NCBI GenBank assembly: GCA_944472135.2
Contig: OX235268.1
Coordinates: forward strand, 12,902,589-12,966,588
Reading direction: 5' to 3'
Length of the DNA stretch: 64,000 bases
Origin: Trichobilharzia regenti
Taxonomy: Eukaryota > Platyhelminthes > Trematoda > Strigeidida > Schistosomatidae
A program made the translations under genes and the position numbers. Within the stretch, counting starts at the first letter, position 1. Every line of letters begins with the position of its first letter. The notes beneath the pieces were generated by a model, which saw only the letters and a program-made list of their open reading frames with translations, searched no databases and was not told where the DNA came from. This document shows, in pieces, positions 39,501-52,540 of this stretch.

Positions 39501-41400
39501 TTGGAACCCCTATCATTTGGAAACACCTGAATGAGCAGGCCGCAGTTTTATTCTTCTAAATCAATAATTTAACACACATAAAATGATTATGAGGTGGATT
39601 TCCTGCGCATTAATTTAGGAGTCACTCGTTACATTAGCGGGTGTATGTTACTACTCAGATCAGCAGGTTGACGTGGGTTGAACGAAAATTGATCAAGTGA
39701 TTATCTAACAAAAAGCCATATCTGATAATGACGTAACAAGTGTGATTATGTGTAGACCCAACTATTAGTGTGGTTCAAGCCATAACAAAATGAAATTTGT
39801 CAGACTACTCTATGTTTGAATTAGAATGTGTGATAGCGAAATCTGAGTTCATTATTACCCTATTAGCTGGAAAGTGAGATCTCTGATAAAGTGTAATGCT
39901 GGAAAATATCGATGCAACCAATGACATTTCCTTACCGGGCGTACATTTGACCAAGCGGCAGTTATGTAGTGTACTTAGTTAAGACTTCTTTCATTTTAGT
40001 TTTTGAGTGACAACTGATACGCTTTAATCGCAAACTCACTTGGTTTTTCATAATGTTCTTAGAGCGTGAAAGCTACCAGTGCACAGATCTAAAACAAGCG
40101 AATACAAATGTCTCAAAAAATCAATAATTCTTTAAAATTGGAAAGCATAGTTAACTTATCCACTTTAAAAATTCTAATTATTTCGTCTTTATTCATGAAA
40201 ATGTTTGCAACTTATTCTTACCATGGACTGATCGCAGTCCTTGAATGCAAACACCACAGAATTTAAATACCCAGCGTTAAATCATGTTCTTGATTGAAAA
40301 TCAACATTTTTAAAACAACGCATTTTTGTATCTTTCTAGAAGACCTAAGTAAGCTTGAATGCTAAATTCTTCGGAATCTGAGATTGCTCACATAGCAGGA
40401 AACACTCTCGGAAGTAATCATGAGCGTTTCTTTGGGAATTTTTTAACTGTTTTAATTATTTTGACATACTTACACTCATTCTGATGATTATGTTAGCGCA
40501 CATTTATGAAATATGTTTAGATACCACCACTGGTTTCATAAGGAGGGGCAAAAATCAGTACTTCAGTAGAAACTGATCTGTTACATTAATTGCTAGCGTC
40601 TTTGCAAGGGTTAACTAACAGTGATTTAGAAGAAATACGAATGATGGTGCAAAGGATATTTGATGCGATATGGATTTTCTGTAAAATATGTGGCGAAATT
40701 GTCTGAATAAAAAGTATTTAAAAAGAGTAAAGCAAAACGAATGAAATAAAACCCACTTTTCAAAAGCTTATACAATTGCCTTAACTGCTATTTTCAGAAT
40801 AAGATGCCATGTTATTGGTATACTGTGTTCTTTTGATTTCTTATTAAAGCGCATGTTTGGTTTTCGATTTTTTTTACGTGTTTTATGCAAATTTCTTTAT
40901 ATCTTAGAGGACATAAGTAAGGAGGATAGTGAAATTAATACTTTGTAATATTTCATGTGTAGTCATATCTGTGATTAAAAACTAAATTGTTATCAATGTG
41001 AAACGCTATTTCAAATTTATTGATACAGAACATTTGATTTTTAATTGAATCATTCGTATGGACAGTCTTCAAAGAAAGGTACACGACGAATTTGTGATAC
41101 TGTGAAAAGCTCTCTTAGAATCAGATTATGATGCAATAGAGAATGTTTAATACAATTCTCAATTTTATCGTGCAAAATACAAAAGATAATCTTTATTGAG
41201 TAGCATAACGGTGTTTCAGAAATTGACTAGCAAGATATTTTAAAGTTGGACGTTGAACTTAATCCGATCATAATTCAGTAATTTTTCGAAGAATTAATCA
41301 TTTCTAAGTGGAACACAAGGTTTCAACAGCACATCTCCTTTTTGTTGTATTTTCTTCATTTCTCTTTAGCTGACTTTAAGATCGCATATACTGTCTCATT
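36561..41400. other. No gene recognised
   Basis: AT-rich sequence with scattered short frames, the longest about 100 codons at 37352-37657 without any motif. A short (TA)n run lies at 38141-38162. No RNA gene or known repeat found. Confidence 0.4.
38141..38162. repeat. TA microsatellite
   Basis: Interrupted TATATATATATACATATATA run. Confidence 0.8.
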
Positions 41401-41429
41401 TCCACTTCACAAGATCTCTCAGATGCCCT

Positions 41430-43560
41430 AATCGTCATTCCCTATTTAGATTGCACTCGAGGACTTGGCAAGCGATGTCATTCGATGTTCTCCTTGTCGT
41501 GTGTTCCATCCATCTTTAATTTTTTCGATTATGCTTTATTAAGGCTGAGGTTACTTCATTGGTTCTTTTTATGACACATTTTAGGCATTTCATCCTCACT
41601 TTGGAGCTAGAGACGGCGGCTGTTCATAAAATCTGCGTAGCATATTTTGACTGCATTTCGTGACGTTAGCGCCAATATAGAAGGACTGGCTGACTTCATA
41701 TTTGAGTTGAGAATCCAGATCTTGCTGTTTATGGTGAGTTTCCAAACTAATTACAGGTGGACTAAGAATTTCCCTGCGTTTCCACATCTGGGTTTGACAT
41801 ATTCATTGGTTCCAAACGTGCTTGAAACGGTGCTGCTTTGATTAGTGAAGGAAGTAACGTCTTTCAAATTTTTATTATTTGACGTTGTTCGTTTCTTATC
41901 CTGATTAACTTCATACTCAGTTGAAGTTCAAACGGAATCCTGTCTTTTCTGCTTGTTTCTCTCACCACTTCATTGGTCTTCGCCTTAAACTATTGGAGTG
42001 AGTGTGACGTTAAACATAATCCATCCACGAAGTCCAGATCGTTTAGGGTCTTTCTATCAGTTCAACGTACTCCTGTCTTCTCGCTCTTTAGTCTAAGGAT
42101 GGCAGACAAACCAGTGAACAATAATTTGTAATCATTGGTGTCATTAGTGACAGCGGAGAGGCAGTCTTTTCTTACTCCTATCTTCAATTTAAAGGCTTTA
42201 TTGAGTTTTCTGTTGTCGACCACTTTACATGTTGAATGATTATACAGCTTTTGAATAAGGTCACTAAAGACTCCAGACACTTCGTGTTGTTGAAGCAGTT
42301 TCCAAATTGCTTCTCACCTAAATCTGTGGAAGTCCGTTTGAAAGTCAATGAAACTGCGGTAGAGATTTTGACTGACATTCAGTGATTGCTCAGTGATGAT
42401 GCATTGAGCCGCAAATTCATCAGCACGTGATTTTCTTGTCTTAAATGTAGCTTGCTGTAGGCGAATTACTGCATCCAGCGCAACTTGTATTCTCTCCAGC
42501 TTGGTGTGACTTAGTATTTTGCATAGAGCAGACTAGAACAAGATTTTGCGCGCTTTCCTATGGATGCTTGAGTCTATCTTCTTTTCTTTTATTCATCCTG
42601 AAGATTGTTCGCACTAGATAATGGTCTGAGACGACATCTGCTCTTTTTATCAAATCTCCTTGCTACAGTTTGCAAACCTAACTTCTTGTTCAGCGCTGGG
42701 ATAACTTCTATCTAGTTTTAGTTGTATCCACTAGGTGAAGTGCATATCGTTCCGCGTATATCTCTATGTCTGTACTGTACATGCTGACTCAAATCAACAA
42801 ATCCCTGAAGAAACGGAGTCACGGAGTATTCTTCGTTATCAGTCCATTCTCTGAAGGGACTCTTCTCACACTGTTTGCTCACACTTAAGCATTCACATAG
42901 CCCTCTTTGCTCTTGCTGTCACCATTTCAGATGACAACCATCACTGTTTGCAGTTATCTAAAGAAAATTTCATGCTTTACCAGCTACGAGTTGTTTGCTA
43001 GTGCATATCATTGGACAATTGTAACCTCCCTTCATATTGACATTTGTCCCGCTGTTGTTATTTTGAAGTAAATCGATTTGCACTGTACAAGAACTTTAAC
43101 TGCAGTTGATGACATATTGATAACCACTTCCTTGATGTGTTCACGGTTGTTGTCTGGGTGACAGGAGTAAATTACTTACTTTCCTGTAGACATTTTCGAT
43201 AGTCCATATTCATTGCACCTGCACTCATGGATTCCTAACACTTCTGTGATGTATGTTCTTATTTCTTTGGACAGTCTTTACAGCCCTTCAGCCGCAATCA
43301 TTTTAAACACCTCTTCTCATTCTTCATTTCATAGAAAGAAAACACGTTGGATGATTGGCCTTCCGAAGACTTACACTATACTGCATCACTTCTTCTGTCA
43401 GATTGAACAGACAATTAAGTTTGTACCTCATTTTCTGTACTTTTATTGTTTTCTCGTGCACTGCAGATTTTGTTACGGTTTGAGTCACAGTCACTAGTCC
43501 CACGTCCACTTACGTAAAGCAATTAGTACGTTGGCAGTTCTCTAGGAACTGTAACCACGA
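41430..43560 (-). pseudogene. Decayed non-LTR retrotransposon, RTE-like (endonuclease plus reverse transcriptase)
   Basis: On the minus strand, landmarks appear in the order of an RTE-type element: an endonuclease start with EVLGI-ECRCNEYGLSKMSTG (about 43255-43170), RADVVSDHYLVRTIFR (about 42640-42590) from the end of the endonuclease, then RT pieces IDF with EAIWKLLQQHEVSGVFSDLI (about 42350-42240) and VVDNRKLNKAFKLKIGVRKD with a decayed QGC-SP motif (about 42225-42150). A C-terminal RRWMEHT-like stretch with RRTSNDIACQVLEC lies near 41530-41455. Stops and frame changes occur throughout and the YADD box is unreadable. RTE-type families are abundant in schistosomes; the exact family is not determinable here. 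The ends are approximate. Confidence 0.7.
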
Positions 43561-43980
43561 ATAAGTTTTTTCACATCTATGATTGATTGTCCTATTCATT
43601 CTAGTGGAAAAGTGTGAGTTTTATTTAGTTTGACTATATGGCTGCATTTCAGCAACATAATGGTTCTCAATTCAAGAAAACATATAGAGATCACCCCGTC
43701 TTCCAACATCAATATTTTCCCTGAAATCCATCACAACTCAACAAACTTGAATTTTCGATAAGACCGTGTGTATTAAATATACTTATTTCCCACTGGATTT
43801 TAAAAATTAGTTAACTAACGCGACTGACTGAATTCATAAACGTTATCTCAAGTCAGTTATCTCAAGTGCAATAGGCACTGCACTGGCAAAACACCAGATT
43901 GGTTGTCAAAAGAATGCTTATTTGCAATTTTTTATATACATAAAGTGAAATTGCGTATATCATATATTAAAATGTGTCAG

Positions 43981-44165
43981 AGGCACAGTGGTAGAAAGTT
44001 CGCCAGCCACTGATGGCTTTCGGGGTTCCATATTTGACAGACGCACTCCTTTACACCATCAAAGCAGTCATAAGACTAGTAAGAATGGAAGGTTCAGCAA
44101 GCGGCTGGCAACTCCATCTCGTGAAAATAAACATCACTTCTTCCAAGACTTTAAACATCTAGCCT
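43981..44165 (+). repeat. Family B tRNA-like repeat, copy 2
   Basis: Head GGCACAGTGGTAGAAAGTTC resembles a tRNA A-box region, and GGGGTTCCATATTTGAC sits where copy 3 has a consensus B-box. The 3' part has CATAAGACTAGTAAGAATGG, GGCTGGCAACTCCATCTCG and TGAAAATAAAC, matching copy 1. No coding content; the short frame across it is a by-product. Confidence 0.5.
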
Positions 44166-44199
44166 CAAGCCCTATGCTCCACTGGGAACTTTAAGGAAT

Positions 44200-46700
44200 G
44201 AAATATATATATACGCTAATAACCTCATTTCCACACATCTTCCACGTTGTGCTAGGTCTGCCTATCGAATTGTTTCCTCCTATTCTCTTTTTATATCGCA
44301 TGTTTCGACGCAATACTGGTTTATTTACTTTCTTTGACGCGAAATCCATCTCTCCGCCCTTAGATACTATCGTGCCAAAGAATGTCTATTTATATTCCGT
44401 CGCACATGCCTCACTACTATCCACCACAAGTAACATATATATTCTATGTGTTATTCTTAAATTCCGATTGTGATAGACAGAAGATACAAGTTAAAAGTTT
44501 GTATTTCTGTTAATTTTTCAAGTGGCTTCACAGTAACTTGAGACAGTTAATGGTCATTTAGACTCACCACTTTTATCAGCGACAAAATGCGAATGAATTA
44601 GTGGACGAAGACCAAGTTGAATAAAATAATGATATCAAGAATAATTTCATGTAATCAGAGTGTGTACATTTGGATGTTTGAAATGGAAAAAAGATAACTG
44701 TTTTCTCATAGCTGTTGGACAACGGTGGTTTTCATTTGAGAATATATTGTGAAACGTGGATTGAAGTACATAATATTAACACAGAGTGATAATGACAACA
44801 AGGATTAAGGCTGTTGTTAGAAAAAAAATAATCTCATCATCTTAGTCTGACTTCAAAATTTCTAATTATAGTAATAATTTGGGGATAAGAGGGATAGTTA
44901 CTAAAGTGAAACGCCATAAAATATAAATTTTAATCCTACTCCAATAGACAAAGGTGAGTTATTAATTTGATAAAATCTTGTTTCCTGAAAAAATCTAAGA
45001 TACTTCTGAAATAAAGATTTCTAAATTAATTGAAAAACATCAAATATGTACACAGCCATCGGATATTTTTCAAACTTGGTAATAATCAGAATACATTAAT
45101 TAAAGTCTGCCGATATTAGCCGTAGGCTGAAGCATAAGTCGATAAAGAATATTGAGAAAATATAACCTGGTAGCATAAATCTGACCTGGGAAATGTAAGT
45201 GCTAAAATATCATCTCGATTGTGAACTTGTAAAGCACAATTCAAGCAGTAAAATTACGTAGAGAGTGATGTTCACTGAACAGTACATATTGATATTTATA
45301 GCTGAAAATTGCAAAGAAATGCAGACCGTGAATACAATACAACAACTTTTACTTAACGGATAGTCAGGATGCCATTTCTCGTCAAATCAATTAGTTGGAT
45401 CAGCAGAAACAACATTTAGCGCATCATTAGCAATATTTTAGGCTCAACTGGTTTATCAGAAAGTTTGTGCCCAGTAAGCGACTCCCCTTTACAGGAACGT
45501 TTTGTTTGTATTCGAATTTTTCAGAGAAATTCCTCGCAACCACCTTCCAAAAATGACAATTAACCAAAGAATGCGAATCAAACAAAAAGCGTAAAAATTA
45601 AAAAAAGATGATAACGTTTTGACTTCACAGATAACCTCCATGATCCTTGTAGTACATTACAATGCAGCTGACCAACACTAACGATGACTCTCTACAGAAA
45701 ATCTCTCAGTAACATCTAATCAATCATCCGATAACGCATTTCAATGGTGTTGAAAGCTGGTGATCATCGACTGTAGAAGATTTCAGGAGGAATTTCTTTC
45801 TGTAACTGCAATAAGAGAATAGGCAATAAGCCCTTTGACAGATAACAGTCAACCTAAATTTCCCCAATTCCTTAACTCATACAAAAAAGATAGAACTCGG
45901 AATGCGTATTGATGTGATGAAAAAACTTATAACTGAAAGACGATTTTCAAGATGAAAAATTGACTTCATAAAGTTACTGCACTGAATACTATTTAGATAG
46001 ATCTATCAGTGGTACAATCAACTAAAATATTCAAATTTGATATTCGTACACTTCAATAGGTTTGGTGTCCATAAAAGTATGAAGATTTTACATCTTGTCC
46101 ATCAAGTTCAGCAAGATTAAGCATGCAATTATGCAGGACTGAATCAGTCAAATGAATATACGTACATATAGATTTATATATTTTTGAAATATATCTTTCG
46201 TCAAGGATTGCACATGGCTCTCATTTCAAAGAAATATGAGTGAAGACCAACAAAAAAATACACATTGCAAAATAAATTCATAATTTATCTATTCAGATAA
46301 GCTTGGTGAGTCTGATATCTCGCAATTTTATAAACTTGGAATGAATCGATATCTACATGAAAAGCAAAGTAGGCGAATTTCAGCTAACTTTAAAAATGGA
46401 ACCATTAGCTCATTTAATTACAGTACTTTTAGTGAGGTGGCCGCTTTATTAAAAGGAAGTTTTTTATAAGTTTCAAATAAAGGACTCTTAACACTGAAGT
46501 TTCGATACATCATTGATTTTATGATACATGCGCTGTATTCAAAAATGAAATAAATCCCATTATTATTTCAATGGAAAGGTACGTAGAGGCTAAACGGAGT
46601 CTTAAAGCACGTTTCTTCAGAGTTTTCTGTTTTTCAGCCTTAATAATGAGAAGGGTTACACAGGAACACATAAGTTGTTGAATAAAATATAGTATTCCCA
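44200..46700. other. No gene recognised
   Basis: AT-rich sequence without recognisable domains, RNA genes or repeats related to other parts of the window. Confidence 0.4.
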
Positions 46701-46709
46701 TTTTCAATG

Positions 46710-46842
46710 TTAGAACAAGACATATAAGCGAACAATACTGATTTCAATTGGAACTTTTTCAGGCTTTACTCTAAGTTACATAGATTTATATATAAAAACA
46801 CTTTTACCAATGACGGTGATTTTGTGTATCAAATAATAATAA
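46710..46842 (+). repeat. Left inverted arm of the palindromic element
   Basis: Pairs with 47190-47333 in inverse orientation. The matches are interrupted by small indels and substitutions, so the element is not very recent. Confidence 0.65.
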
Positions 46843-47189
46843 TAATGATTATAACGATAACAAAATATTGATAACAAGGTGTGTGCACGTGGAGATAAGA
46901 ACAACAAAATTTAGTAATATGTGTATATCTAGACAATGCAATAAATAAATTAGGTCAAATCGTAAAAAGTGAAGTGGACATATAATCAGAGTTTAAATAA
47001 ATATCATAAAAAATACGGATATGGAAAATAAGAAAGGATGGGAGGGTTTTGAATAGATCTTACCAAGGCCAAGGGAGAGACAAAGGTAGAACAAATTTCT
47101 TTTGTATGCAAAGACTTGGATAGTTCTGTCGAATTCCCATTGCTTCGGCAATGTGTAAAAGACGGATTCGAATTCCGTTCAAATTTATT

Positions 47190-47333
47190 ATTATTGCTAT
47201 TATTTCATCCACAAAATCACCGTCATTAGTTAAAAATTTTATGTATAATTATATATAATCTATGTAAATTAGAGGTAAGCCTGATGAAGATCTAATTGAA
47301 AACAATACTGTTTGCTTATATGTCTTGTTCTAA
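47190..47333 (-). repeat. Right inverted arm of the palindromic element
   Basis: Inverse of 46710-46842. Reading inwards from 47333 on the minus strand gives TTAGAACAAGACATATAAGC, then ACATAGATTATATATAA and TGACGGTGATTTTGTGG. Confidence 0.65.
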
Positions 47334-47339
47334 AATATA

Positions 47340-49110
47340 GTAAAATTAATCCACTGATGGTTTCTAGGGACGTCTGAGAAAACATCGTCATCATCGCAGT
47401 AACTCCATGGAATATAAACTTTAGCACATTTTAGGCTGTGGTAATAATTTCAGTAACAATAAATCCTCAGCAGGAAAGCATTCTTTCATTTGACGCTATG
47501 GGAGATCACAGCACACAAATCTTTATATTTTTCTCTTTCATTGGCGGTTGTATTTACATAAGAATCAAGTGTAGCTTGATTGTGCCCTATTCCATTTCCA
47601 TTAGATACGAGTGTGTTTCTGCATTGTCAGATGTGATTACAACTTCACCTGTTTTCATCACTTGTATCATTTTCAGAGGAGGAATGTAGGTTGTTTCTGG
47701 AACACTCTTTATTTGGTTAAATTCAAACACATTCAACTACTATAGATTATGTAATTTTCATTATATCAAGGTTTATACACATTATCCAGTTGAATAATTA
47801 AATCTTGGCGTACTATTTTTGGAAATATAATCCTTATAAGTGTGTTAAGGTGACTGCAAATGGAATAACGCGGATGGGGAATCTACTATGTCTGTCACCG
47901 AAAAAATCAAGTCTCAACTGATATCATCTAATATAAAATAATTATTGAGTAAAATGTTTCAAACATGTTTTTCCTCTCGACGCCTGATAATCGTGGAACT
48001 TCCTATATCACAATGTCGAATGAAATTCCCTGTAATAAATGAATCATCTAATAATTAGGATTTATTGACCAATGGTTTACAAGAAACATCTAGCAAATCT
48101 AACTTAGCAATTGGACAATATCATGGAAGAAAGTTATATGGCTTGAGTAAACACAAACTAGAAATCTAACATGATGTAACTGTGGTAATACGTCACTTTC
48201 ATGATCTTGAATCCTGCTAGGAGACATCAAGACGAAATCCAAAAGCATCTGAATTAAAAGAGTCACATTTAACCGAAGTAAATTATTTGAATAATTCTTT
48301 GAAATTATAAAACGCTCTCAAAAACCAGGTGAAATTGGTCATCTAAGATTTTTCGATACACAGATGTCTTATTTTTTATTAAATACAGGTTGGCGAACAT
48401 TTTTATCTGAGGCAGATTTCGCCTAATGTGATTTGTGACAACGGAAATTATATCAATTTTATTATTACTACACAGTTTATATTAATTTACCGTAAATTTA
48501 TATTTTTCTTTGGCTCACACATGACATTTGTTGAAAAACATTTCAGCTGAATAAAACGTGATGGAAATCAAAATAAAGCCTGAAAAGATGACTAAATGAA
48601 CGAATAACAATCACTTGTCTTTAAAATCAATGTTTAACCAAGAGATTTGCCTTGTGCCTTGAATTTGATGACATTTAAAAGTGACGTTTTAAAAGGAAAC
48701 TGTGCTTCACTCAGCATCTTTTCACTAAAATATTCCTCTGATTAGCGTAGAAACTATCACCAACAATCGAGAAATGTTTACAACATCTTAAAAAGAATTA
48801 TATATGAAAAATAATCGATTGAATATTGATTTACATTTCAACTTTTCTAAAGACCTGAAATTTCTGGAAACAACACCGGGTGAGTAGCATATGAAAGTGA
48901 TCTCTGTAAATTCTGTAGAACGATACAGTTGTTTCTGTTTATTTGCCATGCGATAGGTCCTTAGGAATTTAAATTCGTTTGACGCGTACAAACATATCCA
49001 ATGTACTCAATAAATTGGCATTACGTTCTATGGTTCTCATCTTCAAATACAAAGTCTCACTTTTTGTCGACGTGATGTGCACATTTCAGTAAGACTCATA
49101 CGGTCATTTT
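47340..49110. other. No gene recognised
   Basis: AT-rich. A minus-strand stretch near 47500-47690 can be read as acidic, Ser/Asn-rich peptide in shifting frames, but it has stops and no family I can name. Confidence 0.4.
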
Positions 49111-49119
49111 GCACCTCTT

Positions 49120-49310
49120 TGCGAATCCTCAAACGTGCGATCCAGTGGCCTTACAGCGTGAAGAATTCATGACCTTCGGACTGCAATAGGATCTCGTATA
49201 TCGTCCAACCAGTGAGTGGCACCTTATCCGACAGCCTTTCCATTTTATGTGAAGCCAATTCGAGGAATAGCGTGAGTAACTGCCCTCACTCCTAACAAAA
49301 CTGGGTGTGC
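49120..49310 (-). repeat. Family A tRNA-like repeat, very degenerate partial copy
   Basis: On the minus strand, CTCGAATTGGCTTCACATAA and GACGATATACGAGATCCT followed by CCGAAGGTCATGAATTC match the tRNA-like core of the 34.6-35.0 kb unit (GTGAATTGGCAGAAG, AATGATATACGAGCTCCT, CTGAAGTTCCTGGGTTC). No hammerhead is left. Confidence 0.45.
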
Positions 49311-49319
49311 CTCTTGGAT

Positions 49320-52059
49320 ATTTGCATAAATCCCTAAAGGAGGTGAATAAAATATTCTACACATTTTGCTAATTCAAAATAAAAAACCTAGCCAAATCAG
49401 GACGTAACAAACTATCACATATACCTAATTACGTAGCAAAACATGACGCTTCATCCCATGAAGACGTACTGTGAGGTTTTAAGAAATCCTTGAAAGGGTA
49501 AAAAACCAGTTGTAAGTAAAGCAGACATGCGAAACGTCACCGTGACAATGAACATAATTGAATATGAAAAAGAAGCAGATGAATTCCTACTTGACGGACT
49601 ACACTTATTCGTCTAAAAATTGGATGCTGAGCTATCCTATAAAAGAAAACTGAACAGCAACAGACTAAAATTAGAAATTCCGAATTCGTATGTACTCACA
49701 AGATTCTAAATAAAACCAAGGATGCTCAAACCGACAGGGCCATGAAGTTATGTATTTTATCAACTCATTCATCACAGGGAACCTTTCATATCAGAAACTC
49801 CTCATATTAAACGGATTCCATATGGTCTGAATATAAACGATAGGATAGGACGAAAAATGACAAAGTGGTAATTACGCGACGCAGACAGCGTGAATATGAT
49901 GGTGAATGTCATCAAGGAAAGACAATCTGTCTTTTGAACTTCATATGTCACTCAAATCCAACAATCTGCACATTTGTTTCTGTCTTCACTGACTGAGAAA
50001 CTTGACACTGTCAAAATTATTTCCTGTTAAAGGGCTATGATTAGGTCAGCGTATATCAGCTGAGATTTTGCGAATTCTGCTTTGATAAGAAAACCACAGA
50101 TCTGGTTGCATAAAATAGAGGAACGTGAGTGAGGAGGCTATCGTTCTGTGCTTTATTAATTGGCAAACGAAAACGTTTTATAAAAGCAATATTTAAAATT
50201 ATCTTAGATTGAATTCTTTCGAAGCACCATTGTTTGATAGGACAAACACTGAGGGGACCATCAGGTGACATCTTGTTCTAGGCCCTCCATTGGAGACCTA
50301 CTAAGATTAAGTGACTTTTTCATCTTAGGATGACACAGTGGAGGTTAAGTGAGGAACAGATAGGCGAATGTAGTCGTAGATGCAGTTAAAGAGAACTGCA
50401 GAGGACATGACAGAATAAAGATGTACTGTTAAAGCTTTATGTTACACTTGGAACCCAACGGAACAAAATGAAAATAATGATATTACAACTGTTACAGCTG
50501 TCAACTGTCACTTTTATCATTTTACTGATGAAGCACAGAACAGTAAACCTTAAATCACCCCCGTGATGATAGCTGATATATCTGGATTTATAATCGAGCT
50601 TCGCGTGTAACAAACAGTGGAGGGTTCAATTTATTCTAACAATTTTGCAGAAGTAAGCAACCAGGATATTCGCATGAATACTGAGTAGCATGTCTTGCTT
50701 ACAGCCGTAAACTGAAATTATGTTCAGGTAGGTCAGAAATTAGACACATTTCGCATTCTACCGTCTGAATTCGGAGCAGCAAATCACTTGTGGTTGCAGT
50801 TTCTATCTACAGGCGGTCAACTTTAGATACCAATTAAGTTTCGTAGAAGGCTACGTTTTGGAGATTGCTTGACTCCATGTTTCATGTACGCCATATTGCG
50901 TAACTCACATGATGAATTGCACAACTTTACTTAATTAAGTCACTTAACGAATAGATATTTTGTTACACTGGAATCATATATGAAGTTCAGCAGCTAATCA
51001 GCTGGTTCACTTAGTCTAGTGGTCAGGCTGTCCATAGCCGCGGCTATAGAAATATGAACATAATAAATACGGCTTCTGGAAGGTGTATTTACTGAAAAAG
51101 ATTTGAAGAGAGCGTACAGATACTCGACCACACCGTATAAAATGTACGGTGCTCTTGTCCTTTGAAATTACAACAATCTACGTAATGCTTCAGTCCACAC
51201 AAACAAACAAACTGGTCAGCAAATGTTCGGCTGACTTGATGAACTTCAATGATTTCCTACAATGATAAATTTTTAAAGTTCGGTTTGCCTGATATTGTTT
51301 GAACCTTGTCTCTCTTAAGACTGACTTATTTTTATGAAGCGAAATGAATAGAATTGTAATTTATTTCAAAGACTGTAAAGAGCATTGAGTTATACTTTGA
51401 GATCTTCTCACTGAAATATCGTTTCGTTCAGGGTCAAACGGTGAGTAAATGTCATATATTGTTTCTGTTATATCGTTTGAAAAGCGGCACAGTCGCTTTC
51501 ATTTATTCGATATGAGGTAGGTTTTAACAAACTGCTTCGAATTTCATTTTGCTAGAAGCTTTCATATTCTGAATTAACTGGCTTTGCATTTCCATAGAAA
51601 AAGTATGATATTTCAATATTCGATATGATGTGCGCAGTTGTGTGAGGTGCAGTCACATTTTAATAATGTTACTGAATACATAGTTTCCCTAAGGTACTAC
51701 TCATAGAGTCAATATGAAGTGTGTTTTCTAATAATTGTGGAGAACTAAACAAAGCACATACATGTCAGTTCGTGTATTGTTAGGATATAGTTATGTTAAA
51801 AATTTCTATGTTTTTAGGTGGTGCCGAGGATCTGAAAAACTTTTTTGAAGCTCTGTTTCATCTAGAAGTACTTTCATATTGCAGTTATGACGGGTGAGTT
51901 CTTCGTTATTTGTCTGACAGTGTTCTTCTCACCGTCATAGAATATCATTGAAGGATGTTCATTTGAACTAATGAAGCACCCAACTTTAAACATATGTAAG
52001 GCGTAAGAACTAAGATTCAGATCAATGTTTCGAAGTCAACTTATCGGTTTTTCAAATCA
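49320..52059. other. No gene recognised
   Basis: AT-rich flank upstream of the Ty3/Gypsy insertion. Only short open frames occur and no RNA gene or known repeat was identified. Confidence 0.4.
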
Positions 52060-52064
52060 GATAT

Positions 52065-52420
52065 TGATAGGATCCCACCCACTCTGTTATTAATCAAGTA
52101 TTTCAACGGCTGTTAATCTCGCATGAATGGTATATCATAATTTCCCACGCACTTTGTTATTGATTATTACAATCAATTATTTCAAATGCTGTTAGCTGTC
52201 TGTACCATTGTAAAAATGTATAAATACCATGTGTTGTTTTCCTAAATAAGTTCTTTGTCGTAGTTGTTGTACTACAATATACAGTCACAGGCCAGCCTTT
52301 GTCTTTTGATATTTGCGTGGTTCACTGAATCGGAAGGTACCACAAGCAGATAGGCATATTAGTCAGGCGCAGACAGAACAAGGCGACAACGTCCTCATTT
52401 AATTCCCTACAGTTATAACA
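52065..52420 (+). repeat. 5' LTR (356 bp)
   Basis: Begins TGATAGGATCCC and ends GTTATAACA (TG...CA). A TATA box (TATAAATA) lies at 52219-52226 and probably drives transcription of the element. The U3 part contains an imperfect internal duplication: a CCCAC-CACTCTGTTATT...TTTCAAC-GCTGTTA block, then a CCCACGCACTTTGTTATT...TTTCAAATGCTGTTA block about 75 bp later. Confidence 0.95.
52219..52226 (+). promoter_or_regulatory. TATA box of the 5' LTR
   Basis: TATAAATA within the LTR, about 200 bp before the LTR end; an identical copy is in the 3' LTR. The promoter role is inferred from motif and position. Confidence 0.6.
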
Positions 52421-52487
52421 AATTGGCGACGGGGTTTACCTTAATTCATTGCAGTTATAACAAGCAAGCGACGACGGGTTTTATTCT
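52400..52487 (+). repeat. Imperfect tandem duplication spanning LTR end and primer-binding site
   Basis: TAATTCCCTACAGTTATAAC...GGCGAC-GGGTTTA is followed about 43 bp later by TAATTCATTGCAGTTATAAC...AGCGACGACGGGTTTTA. The leader thus carries a second, diverged copy of the LTR end and primer-binding region. Confidence 0.7.
52424..52441 (+). other. Primer-binding site candidate
   Basis: TGGCGACGGGGTTTACC begins a few bases after the LTR end. It starts with TGG, complementary to the CCA end of a tRNA. I cannot say which tRNA primes. Confidence 0.65.
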
Positions 52488-52540
52488 GTTCAGCGCAGCT
52501 ATAGAACATTTTTGACTGTGTTAATTACAACCCAATTACA

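Larger units (their letters stand above)
46710..47333. mobile_element. 624-bp palindromic (MITE-like) element with long inverted arms
   Basis: The outer ends are TTAGAACAAGACATATAAGC at 46710 and its inverse near 47333. The arms, about 130 bp each (46710-46842 and 47190-47333), remain alignable throughout and share TGACGGTGATTTTGTG near the inner end, followed by AATAATAAT-type sequence in both. The roughly 350-bp centre has no long open frame. Long terminal inverted repeats with a non-coding core fit a non-autonomous DNA transposon. I could not find a convincing target duplication, so the class is open. An inverted pair of another repeat is the alternative. Confidence 0.6.

Noticed and set aside
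47281..47310. CTGATGAAGATCTAATTGAAAAC in the MITE-like arm, hammerhead-like
   Set aside because: Stem II cannot form and the opposite arm does not conserve the core.
47500..47690. Minus-strand acidic stretch with possible hAT-like peptide
   Set aside because: Needs several frame changes and has stops; resemblance is only general composition.
51001..51060. tRNA-like segment (TAGTCTAGTGGTCAGGCTG)
   Set aside because: Has an A-box-like part only; no B-box and no pairing arms, and no match to family A or B.
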